Assembly: GCA_937901105.1 (NCBI GenBank)
Contig: CALCHD010000227.1
Coordinates: forward strand, 1-17,110
DNA: 17,110 bases
Reading direction: 5' to 3'
Source of the DNA: an uncultured Bacteroidales bacterium
GTDB taxonomy: Bacteria; Bacteroidota; Bacteroidia; Bacteroidales; UBA932
Below, one piece after another: positions 1 through 6,579 of this stretch (its first letter is position 1; every line of letters begins with the position of its first letter). A program made the position numbers and the translations under genes. The notes under the pieces were generated by a model. It ran no database searches. It had not been told where the DNA came from and saw nothing but the letters and a program-made list of their open reading frames with translations.

Positions 1-163
1 CACCCTCATTGTAGTGTCCCACGACCATGACTTCCTCGACGGCCTGGTGAGCAAGGTATACGAGTTCTCAAACAAGCGTGTAATTGAGCACCTCGGCGGC
101 GTCTACGATTTCCTTGAGAAAAAGAAAATGGAGAACCTCCGCGAGATTGAGAGAAAGAATTAA
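1..163 (+). CDS. ABC-F family ATP-binding protein, C-terminal end (partial)
   Basis: The frame beginning at base 2 is open for 53 codons up to a TAA at 161-163; the rest of the gene lies off the left edge. The visible peptide begins TLIVVSHDHDFLD, which is the end of an ABC nucleotide-binding domain: the hydrophobic strand after Walker B, then the switch/H-loop His in VSHD. It continues into an ABC-F-type ending (an LGGVYDFLE stretch, then a Lys/Glu-rich tail). ABC-F proteins are soluble twin-ATPase translation factors, and some protect ribosomes from antibiotics. Only the last part of the second ATPase domain is seen, so the subfamily cannot be called. The tail is short, with no added coiled-coil domain. 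Confidence 0.8.
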   Translation, partial: TLIVVSHDHDFLDGLVSKVYEFSNKRVIEHLGGVYDFLEKKKMENLREIERKN

Positions 164-174
164 AAAAAAAATCC

Positions 175-182
175 TACTTTCG
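175..182 (+). promoter_or_regulatory. possible Bacteroidetes -7 box (TACTTTCG)
   Basis: TACTTTCG differs by one base from the Bacteroidetes -7 consensus TAnnTTTG and sits 20 nt before the transporter start. No clear -33 TTG lies at the usual 19-20 nt spacing, so this is a weak call from position and motif only. Confidence 0.25.
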
Positions 183-202
183 CACAGTTAAAATTTCAAA
201 TT

Positions 203-871
203 ATGGACAAGGTATCGGAAAACCCTTTCAAAAACCGGACAGATGGCAAATTGTCGCCATATGTTATCGTTACTGTACTTTTCATTCTGTGCTACATCGT
301 ATCAAACCTTATGGCAGTTAAGGTCATAGGATTTTTCAATCTGTTTTATTTTGATGCAGGCACAATCACCTTCCCACTCGCATATATGTTGGGAGATGTC
401 CTCACTGAGATGTGGGGATACAAAATAGCCAAGAAAACGATCTTCCTGGCATTCTTCTGCAATGTATTTGTTGTTCTTTGCACACAGATTGGCGTATGGC
501 TCCCTTCGCCGGATTATCTGGATACTACAGCACAGGCTTATAATACCGTATTCAACTATGTGCCAAGAATTGTACTGGGGTCGCTCACAGGATTCCTCCT
601 TGGAGAGATATCAAATGCCTGGCTTATGGACAAAATCAAAAGCAAGACCAAAGGGAAACGCCTCTGGGTGCGTACAATTGGAAGTTCAATTGTGGGTTAT
701 GTTTTTGACACTGTGCCGTTTGTACTTATTGCATTCCTGGGTGTAGTTACCACAAGAGACATCATTCTAATGATTGTTTCGCAATACATCATGAAACTTG
801 CAATTGAGGCCATCTTTGGAACTCCTCTGGCTTATGCCACAATATTGTACATGAAGAAGAAAAGGTTCTAG
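203..871 (+). CDS. yhhQ: queuosine precursor transporter, YhhQ/VUT family (DUF165)
   Basis: This is a 222-residue polytopic membrane protein with about six hydrophobic segments. It carries the family hallmarks FPLAYMLGDVLTEMWGYK (residues 58-74, conserved Asp65, Glu69 and GYK) and RTIGSSIVGYVFDT in the second half. Members take up queuosine precursors (preQ0, preQ1 or queuine) across the inner membrane for tRNA modification at position 34. The length is normal for the family. The stop codon is one base before the ATG of the radical SAM gene, so the two are almost certainly co-transcribed. That pairing points to queuine or queuosine rather than de novo precursors as the likely substrate, which is inference. 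The start at 203 follows an A-rich leader without a Shine-Dalgarno site. Confidence 0.85.
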   Translation: MDKVSENPFKNRTDGKLSPYVIVTVLFILCYIVSNLMAVKVIGFFNLFYFDAGTITFPLAYMLGDVLTEMWGYKIAKKTIFLAFFCNVFVVLCTQIGVWLPSPDYLDTTAQAYNTVFNYVPRIVLGSLTGFLLGEISNAWLMDKIKSKTKGKRLWVRTIGSSIVGYVFDTVPFVLIAFLGVVTTRDIILMIVSQYIMKLAIEAIFGTPLAYATILYMKKKRF

Positions 872-872
872 C

Positions 873-1574
873 ATGCAGAGATATTCGGTTATAACAGAGA
901 AGAATCCCCGCGAGATTGTACTGCTAAGGGGACAGGGCTGCCGTTACCGCAGGTGTGCCTTTTGCGATTATCATCTGGATGCATCGTGCGATGAGCAGGC
1001 CAACCTTAAAATAAATGCTGAAGCTTTAAGCCAGGTTACAGGCAAATACGGAATATTGGAGGTTGTCAATTCAGGCTCTTTCTGTGAACTGGATTCCAGC
1101 ACTATGAAGGCTATTATTGCCACTTGCAAAACCAAGAAAATTTCTACCGTACACTTTGAGTGCCACTGGCTATACCGCAAGTTCATCCCTGCCCTGAGGG
1201 AGGCATTTGCCCAGGTGGGTACACAGGTGAAGATGAAGATTGGGGTGGAAACATTCGATGCAACCTATCGGGAAGAAACAATGAAGAAGGGGATAAAAGA
1301 GAGTGATCCTGCAAAGATTGCTGAAGGGTTCAACGAGTGCTGCCTCCTTTTTGGCCTGCCAGGACAGACCTGTGAAAGCATGATGGAAGATATTGAAACA
1401 GGACTGAAACATTTTGAGAGGATCTGCGTGAACATTATGGTGGAAAACAACGCACCTCTCCAGCCGAGCGAAAAAGTGCGTGACGAATTTATCAACAAAA
1501 TTTACCCACAATACAAAGACAATCCAAGAGTGGATATCCTCCTGCACAATACAGATTTTGGTGTAGGAGACTGA
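873..1574 (+). CDS. small radical SAM enzyme, candidate queuosine-salvage lyase (QueL-like)
   Basis: This 233-residue protein has an N-terminal cysteine cluster, GCRYRRCAFCDYH, with Cys23-x4-Cys28-x2-Cys31. That fits a [4Fe-4S]/SAM radical site, but the spacing is CX4CX2C rather than the canonical CX3CX2C. The central part has strand-helix elements of a partial TIM barrel (EVVNSGSF, HFECHW, KIGVETFD), and the FGLPGQT motif near residue 160 is common in radical SAM proteins. It starts 1 nt after the queuosine-precursor transporter gene. In Clostridioides difficile a radical SAM queuine-releasing lyase (QueL) works with a YhhQ transporter, so a similar salvage role is the leading hypothesis here. 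The assignment rests on gene context and general resemblance; no alignment was possible. No partner kinase or tgt gene is in the window. Confidence 0.6.
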   Translation: MQRYSVITEKNPREIVLLRGQGCRYRRCAFCDYHLDASCDEQANLKINAEALSQVTGKYGILEVVNSGSFCELDSSTMKAIIATCKTKKISTVHFECHWLYRKFIPALREAFAQVGTQVKMKIGVETFDATYREETMKKGIKESDPAKIAEGFNECCLLFGLPGQTCESMMEDIETGLKHFERICVNIMVENNAPLQPSEKVRDEFINKIYPQYKDNPRVDILLHNTDFGVGD

Positions 1575-1590
1575 ATAGTGCATAAAAGAA

Positions 1591-1629
1591 CAACCACCCC
1601 GTCCTTACGGACCAGCCTAGGGGTGGTTG
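1591..1629. terminator. strong hairpin, probable (bidirectional) terminator
   Basis: CAACCACCCC (1591-1600) and GGGGTGGTTG (1620-1629) form a perfect 10-bp stem. The loop contains a second short GTCC/GGAC pairing (1601-1604 with 1609-1612). Read on the minus strand the stem is followed by TTCTTTTATG, a T-rich tract, so it best serves the fossil gene ending at 1666. It also lies 17 nt past the radical SAM stop and may end that unit, but no T-run follows on the plus strand. Confidence 0.6.
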
Positions 1630-1665
1630 CATGTTGAGCGATATATGTATGTGACAGGCTGTTAG

Positions 1666-1893
1666 TTAGTTTTGAACGTTCACTGGTATAATTCCGTGGT
1701 AGAACTCGTTTCTGCCAACCTCGTATCTCTGGGTTGTTGTACCGCCAGAAACTTTCTCAATCATGTGGGGTAGTAATACTGTCCATTGTACTGGCAGAAT
1801 ACAGTGCCATGCTCATCCTCCCCGCCAAAATCCATCTTAAAAATTACATCTCCTGGAGTAGTGCCCAATTTAGAGTGTGGAATAAAAGTGGGA
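1666..1893 (-). pseudogene. C-terminal remnant of a fimbrillin-like gene, frameshifted
   Basis: On the minus strand two adjoining frames give protein-like sequence. The first, from about 1893 down to a TGA at 1763-1761, includes PGDVIFKMDFGGEDEH and QYNGQYYYPT. The second continues IEKVSGGTTTQRYEV, then GRNEFYHGIIPVNVQN, and stops at 1668-1666. Loss of one base near 1763 would join them. A glycine- and tyrosine-rich end with an RNxxY element before the final beta strand resembles the C-terminus of Bacteroidetes fimbrillin-type proteins, but this is a weak resemblance and the family is not certain. There is no start codon context or N-terminal part. The upstream end meets the AraC remnant at about 1885-1893, so a deletion or rearrangement joined the two fossils. 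Confidence 0.4.
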
Positions 1894-1974
1894 TACGAGA
1901 GCTTGTACTATTATTCCCGATGGTTCAAGACTGTTACAGGAATGTCACCATCACAGTGGAAAAGGAGCAACTAG
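1885..1974 (+). pseudogene. C-terminal remnant of an AraC-family regulator
   Basis: The plus frame ending at TAG 1972-1974 reads VGYESLYYYSRWFKTVTG and then MSPSQWKRSN. This matches the second helix-turn-helix of AraC/XylS DNA-binding domains, whose pattern is GY-x-S-x-x-Y-F-x-R-x-F-K-x-x-x-G-x-[ST]-P-x-x-[FWY]-R. Only about 29 residues survive. The stretch before residue VGY in this frame does not look like an AraC first helix-turn-helix and overlaps minus-strand coding-like sequence. It is therefore a decayed tail, with its stop 3 nt from the stop of the convergent lipoprotein gene. Confidence 0.6.
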
Positions 1975-1977
1975 AAT

Positions 1978-2481
1978 CTAAAGGCTCTGTAGATTTCCTA
2001 TAAGATCTTCATATGAAGGGATGGGGTCATCATCATACATATATCTGATGATGCCGTCCTTGCACACATACACCCTAGGCACTCTGGTTGTCGCAAAAAG
2101 GTGATAGACATTTCTGTCATTCTGTGCTGAATAAGGGAGAGTATACCCCTTGCTTTGCCAATATGGCCTAATCTCATCATCCCCCTGCTCCCTGCTGATA
2201 AGGGCAAAAAAGACCTCATCTGAATATTCATCATATATCTGCTGTACAGAAGGAAGAGTTTTCTGGCAGTCGGGACATCCTGTATGAAAAAACATCACAA
2301 CAGAAACGCCATTACGCAAAGATGCACCGGTAACTGTTGTACCGTCATTCATCTGAACCGTAAAATCAGGTATGTAGTCCCCCACTTCCAGATCATTCTG
2401 CACAGGCTCATCATCCTTTATACATGAAACTGCACAAAGGATAGTGAGCGCCAATGCAAATATATTCTTCAAATATTTCAT
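1978..2481 (-). CDS. thioredoxin-fold (TlpA/ResA-like) lipoprotein
   Basis: A start at 2481 (167 residues) is preferred over the longer frame from 2523. It puts a proper lipoprotein signal first (MKYLKNIFAL, then ALTILCAVSC) with lipidated Cys20, and it removes an overlap with the upstream DUF368 gene. The mature part has an AhpC/TSA-type opening (VGDYIPDF, a Gly-Thr stretch), the redox motif Cys69-Pro-Asp-Cys72 in FFHTGCPDCQK, and a cis-proline element (TRVPRVYV). It likely carries out thiol-disulfide exchange outside the cytoplasmic membrane. Directly after the lipidated Cys comes IKDDE, close to the K-(D/E)2 lipoprotein export signal described in Bacteroidetes, so the protein may sit on the outer surface. 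It is the last gene of a minus-strand operon, 13 nt after the DUF368 gene. Its electron donor and substrate are unknown. Confidence 0.75.
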   Translation of the reverse strand: MKYLKNIFALALTILCAVSCIKDDEPVQNDLEVGDYIPDFTVQMNDGTTVTGASLRNGVSVVMFFHTGCPDCQKTLPSVQQIYDEYSDEVFFALISREQGDDEIRPYWQSKGYTLPYSAQNDRNVYHLFATTRVPRVYVCKDGIIRYMYDDDPIPSYEDLIGNLQSL

Positions 2482-2494
2482 TCTAAATAAGATT

Positions 2495-3409
2495 CTATTT
2501 CTTCTCCCCTTTTGCTGCAACAAACTCTATTAAAAGGACAATTGCCAAACCTATAACTGCAAATGCTATAGAAGTGCCAAGCTGTGCATCCAGGCCGGTA
2601 ACCTGCTCAAACTGTGCAGGAAGCGCAGGATAGTCAAAGCCTTCAGCAGCTCCCGGAACTTTCCAGGGCCATACTTTAAGGAGCGATCCCAACATAAAGC
2701 CGCTCAATAATGCAATTGTAAGCATATAGAACTTTTTAAGCAGCCAGCTCAAGAAATGCGAAAAGCTTATAATACCAATAGCACAACCTGCTGCAAATAC
2801 TGCCAGCACAGGAATATTGAGCTCTGTAACTGCTGTCATCACAAAAGCATACTTGCCAAGAAGCAAAAGGATAAAGCTTCCCGATATGCCTGGAAGAATC
2901 ATTGCGCATATTGCTATTGCTCCACTCAAAAAAATGAACCATAGGGCATCAGGTGTCTGGGCAGGGCTTGCAACACAGATGAATGCCGCAATACCAACTC
3001 CTACGAGTAAAGAAATGATGTTGGGCAAACTCCATTTGTCCAATCCTTTAAGAATATAAATGGCTGAAGCCAGAATAAGTCCAAAGAAGAAGCTCCATAG
3101 AGGAACTGGATGAAATTCCAACAAATATTTCATCAGACGGGCAAGTGAGAACACACTCACAAGGATACCCACAAAAAGGCTTGCAAGAAAATTTCCGTTA
3201 ATATGTTTCCAGAACTCTGCAATTTTTCCTTTTAGAAGAAGCTTAAAAGCCTCACCGTTAACAGATTTGATTGAATCAAGCAATTCCTGATAAATACCCA
3301 TCAGAAATGCGATTGTACCACCGCTTACACCAGGAATCACATCAGCAGCACCCATACATGCTCCTTTGAACGCAACTCCAACATACTTCAATAAGTTAGC
3401 CATAATCAA
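2495..3409 (-). CDS. DUF368 membrane protein, PopT-like polyprenyl-phosphate transporter
   Basis: This 304-residue protein is almost wholly hydrophobic, with about eight membrane segments. Two related motifs lie in its two halves: DVIPGVSGGT near residues 23-32 and LPGISGS near 172-178. These duplicated Pro-Gly-x-Ser-Gly loops are the signature of DUF368. Members of the family (PopT) have been identified as transporters that flip undecaprenyl phosphate back to the cytoplasmic leaflet, recycling the lipid carrier for cell-wall and surface-polysaccharide synthesis. The ATG at 3409 overlaps the TPR gene's TGA (ATGA), which suggests translational coupling; an ATG at 3403 is an alternative. A Lys/Glu-rich C-terminal end (AAKGEKK) probably faces the cytoplasm. 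Length and motif layout are typical and nothing looks broken. Confidence 0.85.
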   Translation of the reverse strand: MIMANLLKYVGVAFKGACMGAADVIPGVSGGTIAFLMGIYQELLDSIKSVNGEAFKLLLKGKIAEFWKHINGNFLASLFVGILVSVFSLARLMKYLLEFHPVPLWSFFFGLILASAIYILKGLDKWSLPNIISLLVGVGIAAFICVASPAQTPDALWFIFLSGAIAICAMILPGISGSFILLLLGKYAFVMTAVTELNIPVLAVFAAGCAIGIISFSHFLSWLLKKFYMLTIALLSGFMLGSLLKVWPWKVPGAAEGFDYPALPAQFEQVTGLDAQLGTSIAFAVIGLAIVLLIEFVAAKGEKK

Positions 3410-4545
3410 TTGATATCTTTTTTAATATTTTCTAAAAACTCCAAAAACCATTTCTCATTCTGCAAATGCGGCAGCATGTCATAAACCACACCAAGCCAAG
3501 CTGTTCCAGTAGCAAAAATCTTCATGAACAGCTCCTTGAAGGCATCATTGTCACCATTTCTGCACGCTCTGATTGCCATTACAGTATCAAGCCCGGCCCT
3601 TCCCTCTGCAACACGCTCCCCGTCTGCAAGTACCAATTCAAACTGCTCAATGGCATCGTTCTGCTTCTCAAGCCTGATATAGGCCTCTCCAAGCCCCAGC
3701 CTTCCAAGAATATCTGTATCTATCTTTACAAACTGCTCAAATATAAGTGCCGCATCGCTGTAACGCTGAAGGTTCATATATACAACAGCCAAGTTATATA
3801 AAGACGAAGAATTCCCGCCGTTAAGGGCAATCGAATACTCAAAAGCCTCAATAGCCTTGTCAAAATCCTTCAGCCGCGCCTGCACTGTACCCATATTGAA
3901 CCACACTGTATCGTTGAACGGGTTCTTGTCAAGGTATTTGTCATAATATTGGGCCGCCTTCTCCGGCTCATCCAATCTGTCGTAACAAAAGGCAAAATCA
4001 TTAAAATACTCATATGGGAGCGGCCTTATCCTCTCCCCTCTTTCAAGATAAAATATTGCCTCCCTATAATTTCTGCAGTCAATACAGTCCTGTGCAATCG
4101 CACATATAGACTCTATGGTCTCCCCCTCATCCGCAGTACACTCCAGTGCCCTGTAAAAATGCTCCCTGGCATGACGGAACTTACCTTTAGCCACATTTCC
4201 CCTCACAAGAAGAAAATGGAACCCCTGAACCTGCGCATAAGAATCCTCATACGAGGCCAGAATCTCCAACGATTTGTCGGGATTACCGGAAAGTATAAGT
4301 GCATCACAGTACCTGCTCAACAGATGCAAAGAATACGGGAACTTGCCGAATGCTATTCCCGACAGTTCCAGCACATTCTCCTCACACTCCTCCCCACCTT
4401 CATCGAGAAGCCTCTCCAGCACATATTCAAATGCCTCCTCCGAAAGTTCCAGCCCCTGCAGGTTACCCTGTTCCTTCGCACTCAAAAAATCCTCATACGC
4501 TCCGGGGAACTCCCCCTCCCTCTCATTCATAAAATTGCTTTCCAT
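3406..4545 (-). CDS. tetratricopeptide repeat (TPR) protein
   Basis: This 379-residue acidic protein has no signal peptide. The middle and C-terminal parts contain several clear TPR units: one around YEYFNDFAFCYDRLDEPEKA, a next one with DTVWFNMGTVQARLKDFDKA, then SSLYNLAVVYMNLQRYSDAA and LGRLGLGEAYIRLEKQNDA. All show the W/L-G-Y-A-P spacing of the 34-residue repeat, and more degenerate repeats appear nearer the N-terminus. TPR arrays form a superhelix for protein-protein binding, so this is likely a cytoplasmic scaffold; the partner is unknown. It is the first gene of the operon with the PopT-like transporter and the thioredoxin lipoprotein, and it overlaps the transporter start by 4 nt. An in-frame ATG at 4530 is an alternative start. 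No -7 box was found in the short gap before it. Confidence 0.8.
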   Translation of the reverse strand: MESNFMNEREGEFPGAYEDFLSAKEQGNLQGLELSEEAFEYVLERLLDEGGEECEENVLELSGIAFGKFPYSLHLLSRYCDALILSGNPDKSLEILASYEDSYAQVQGFHFLLVRGNVAKGKFRHAREHFYRALECTADEGETIESICAIAQDCIDCRNYREAIFYLERGERIRPLPYEYFNDFAFCYDRLDEPEKAAQYYDKYLDKNPFNDTVWFNMGTVQARLKDFDKAIEAFEYSIALNGGNSSSLYNLAVVYMNLQRYSDAALIFEQFVKIDTDILGRLGLGEAYIRLEKQNDAIEQFELVLADGERVAEGRAGLDTVMAIRACRNGDNDAFKELFMKIFATGTAWLGVVYDMLPHLQNEKWFLEFLENIKKDIN

Positions 4546-4614
4546 ACAAACTAAATACTTAACACTGCCATAAAAGCAGCTGCCTTCCGCTCACAAACTA
4601 ACTATTTCTCGCTA

Positions 4615-4915
4615 CTCTGCGCACAACTTTGTGCACCAAATGCTTCTTCTGTGCACAAACTTTCCTGCTTTCATCAACTTTGTGCACCAAATGTCCTTTC
4701 TGTGCACAGAGTCACTCCTTATCTGCCACTTTGTGCACCAAATGCTTCTTCTGTGCACAAAGACACTCCTTATCTGCCACTTTGTGCACCAAAGGCCCCT
4801 TCCGTGCACAGAGTCACTCCTTATCTGCTGCTTTGTGCACCAAATGCCTCTTCTGTGCACAAACTCACATGGTTTGCTCAACTTTGCGCACCAAATGCAT
4901 TTTCCGTGCACAAAG
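4615..4915. repeat. array A: six hairpin units, exact 51-bp period, GTGCAC core
   Basis: Six units have the conserved GTGCAC of the left arm (GCGCAC in unit 6) beginning at 4631, 4682, 4733, 4784, 4835 and 4886, exactly 51 bp apart. Each unit is CTTTGTGCAC, a 14-nt loop like CAAATGCTTCTTCT, then GTGCACAAAG, followed by a 17-nt spacer. The arms are perfect inverted repeats in unit 3 (4729-4738 with 4753-4762). Spacers of units 2-4 are nearly identical (CACTCCTTATCTGC). A lone CTCTGCGCAC at 4615-4624, the array B type of arm, precedes unit 1. The last arm ends at 4915, directly against the neighbouring gene's stop codon (4916-4918). The period is a multiple of three and several frames lack stops, giving spurious Cys-rich open frames. 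Confidence 0.9.
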
Positions 4916-5479
4916 TTACTTTTGACACATCTTGCGAATATACTCAAAGAGCGTTGTAAGATACTCTACTACAGATGGGGCTGCGTGCCCTTTCTCCAAT
5001 ACAAAGCTGAAACTGCACCAGTGCGGCTCACACATACCTGCCTTAAATTTTGACCTCAAACCTGCTGCAAGATATTCAACCGTAAAATCAGAAACATTAC
5101 ACACACTTATTACCATATCAAAGTTCATTTCTTTGAATAACTGTCTCACAATCTCTGACTTGGGGAAACCATACCACTTTATCTGTTCTTTGGGAATGAA
5201 AATAGCATTCTTCTCTTCACAAAGAGACATAAAATCTACCTTTGCCTGCTTGCTCTTGAAGGCCTTGCCATGCTCCACTACAAGAATAGTGGAATTCAAA
5301 TCCGCAGACTTAAAGAAAGAAACAACATCATCTAGTTGGGCAACATCATCCGGAGACTCAACTCTCCATACTAAAGCAACGTTGGCAAGTTCCTCAACTT
5401 TAGGAAAAGCCTGAATATCCGACCCTTCCAAAGCCTGTATTCTCCTACGTCTCCTTATGTTCTTCAAAAATGCAACCAT
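4916..5479 (-). CDS. DUF6913-like hypothetical protein
   Basis: A start at 5479 (187 residues, MVAFLKNIRRRRR) is preferred. The frame is open further up to 5626, but the extra 49 residues are low-complexity, begin inside the upstream divergent region, and would place the candidate -7 box inside the coding sequence. The protein opens with a short hydrophobic and Arg-rich stretch, then alternating strands and helices (VALVWRV, STILVVEHG, NAIFIPKEQI, FDMVISVCN) like a Rossmann-type fold. It ends with an element of the type EYLAAGLRSKFKAGMCE. The K-F-K-x-G element after a Y-x-A stretch recalls the DUF6913 family of small Bacteroidetes proteins of unknown function, a resemblance from memory only. 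The gene is divergent from the transposase gene, and its stop codon touches array A. No enzyme motif was recognised. Confidence 0.65.
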   Translation of the reverse strand: MVAFLKNIRRRRRIQALEGSDIQAFPKVEELANVALVWRVESPDDVAQLDDVVSFFKSADLNSTILVVEHGKAFKSKQAKVDFMSLCEEKNAIFIPKEQIKWYGFPKSEIVRQLFKEMNFDMVISVCNVSDFTVEYLAAGLRSKFKAGMCEPHWCSFSFVLEKGHAAPSVVEYLTTLFEYIRKMCQK

Positions 5480-5497
5480 AAAAAACCCAATTTGATG

Positions 5498-5526
5498 CAA
5501 AAATAACAATAAAGCACTAAAACAAC
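5498..5526 (-). promoter_or_regulatory. candidate promoter for the DUF6913-like gene
   Basis: On the minus strand TATTTTTG (5505-5498) fits the Bacteroidetes -7 consensus TAnnTTTG. A TTG (5528-5526) lies 20 nt upstream, near the expected -33 position. It would give a leader of about ten bases before the start at 5479. The surrounding sequence is very A/T-rich, so chance matches are easy. Confidence 0.35.
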
Positions 5527-5666
5527 AATACTCCTGCACGTTCCTAAAACACTCTCCATTCTCACATAAAATGCCAAAAAAATAAAAAATCAGAAGCTGT
5601 AAGGTGAAAATTTCTTTTTCATGCATCCATTCAACTCAAATAAAAATAACATTGCAGAAAAAAACC

Positions 5667-6572
5667 ATGATCAAAAACGATTTCACAAGCATTTTTGGAG
5701 AAACTCCAATATGGCACCTTTGCACTGACGGACAATCACAATGCATTATCTTTAGAAACGGTGAAGAGTTCAAAGAAGGCATGAATCTGGTTGGATTATG
5801 CCTGGCTAAATATTCAAAAATTTCCAGCCTCACATTTTCCTTAATGAATAACCACATGCACTTCTTAATTCAGGGAGAAAGGGAAGATATAGAAACATTA
5901 TACAACTATCTCTACGGAAAACTCCGCAGGATGTTGCTTCGTCAAAACAGACGGTCAGACATGCCCAAACCAAGATACAGCATGATACAGATCACATCCG
6001 ACAGCCACCTGAAAAATACTATCGCCTATATAAACAGAAACGGATATGTAACCAATCCAAATTTCACCCCATTTTCGTATGAATGGGGAGCCGCCAGATA
6101 CTTTTTCAACAGCACACACACCAACGAAGAGAAAAAATTTCTGAAAGAAATGTTCAAAAGAGAACAAATGAACCTCTTCCATACTCATGATATAGATTTT
6201 CCAAGCAATTACTACCTGACTAACGGCTACATCTCACCTCTTTGTTACTGCAAAATAACAGAATGCGAGATGATGTTCAGAAACGCACACCAATATTGCT
6301 GGCTGATTACAAGAAATGTAGAGTCATTTAAACAAATAGCTGACCTGGTTGGCGACAAAATATTCTACACAGATGAAGAACTTTATACCGCTATGCTACA
6401 ATTTACGAACAAACAGTTCAAAAATATAAAAATCAACACTTTGAACAAAGACGAAAAAATTCAGACTGCCAAGCACTTACATTTTAGTTTTAACGCCTCT
6501 GCCCGCCAGATTTCCCGAATATTAAAAATTCAGGAAGAACTGCTCAACAAACTATTTCCCAAGACTAAATAA
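5667..6572 (+). CDS. RAYT-like (REP-associated tyrosine) HUH transposase, Y1/IS200-type
   Basis: This protein is 301 residues from the ATG at 5667; an upstream in-frame ATG at 5604 adds 21 unlikely residues. It has the Y1 single-strand transposase motif His63-Met-His65 in SLMNNHMHFLI (metal-binding HUH) and a candidate catalytic Tyr121 in IAYINRNGYV, the position where RAYTs have Y-x-x-N-P-like sequence. Basic residues (GKLRRMLLRQNRR) follow the HUH strand. The C-terminal part adds about 150 residues, ending in a helix-turn-helix-like stretch (NASARQISRILKIQEE) typical of longer RAYTs. RAYTs nick and rejoin single-stranded hairpin DNA and are usually single-copy and stably kept next to the palindromes they act on. 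Here hairpin arrays flank the gene on both sides, which strongly supports that class. All motifs look intact. No IS200/IS605 end structure or tnpB gene is seen. Confidence 0.85.
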   Translation: MIKNDFTSIFGETPIWHLCTDGQSQCIIFRNGEEFKEGMNLVGLCLAKYSKISSLTFSLMNNHMHFLIQGEREDIETLYNYLYGKLRRMLLRQNRRSDMPKPRYSMIQITSDSHLKNTIAYINRNGYVTNPNFTPFSYEWGAARYFFNSTHTNEEKKFLKEMFKREQMNLFHTHDIDFPSNYYLTNGYISPLCYCKITECEMMFRNAHQYCWLITRNVESFKQIADLVGDKIFYTDEELYTAMLQFTNKQFKNIKINTLNKDEKIQTAKHLHFSFNASARQISRILKIQEELLNKLFPKTK

Positions 6573-6579
6573 AACATTA

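Noticed and set aside
1734..1890. An AKIHLKN stretch on the plus strand, which looked like the first part of the AraC domain in another frame
   Set aside because: The same bases read much better as minus-strand coding sequence (VIFKMDFGGEDE), so the plus-strand resemblance is probably chance.
4612..4947. Long open frames on both strands across array A (and 6530-6948 across array B) encoding 17-residue Cys/His-rich repeats such as VHRRSIWCTK
   Set aside because: The 51-bp period is divisible by three, so any stop-free frame stays open; several overlapping frames are open at once, none has a convincing start, and conservation follows the DNA hairpin rather than a protein.
5604..5666. Longer transposase start at 5604
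   Set aside because: The extra 21 residues are unlike the family N-terminus and overlap the long-form start of the divergent gene; ATG 5667 begins right at the recognisable family sequence.
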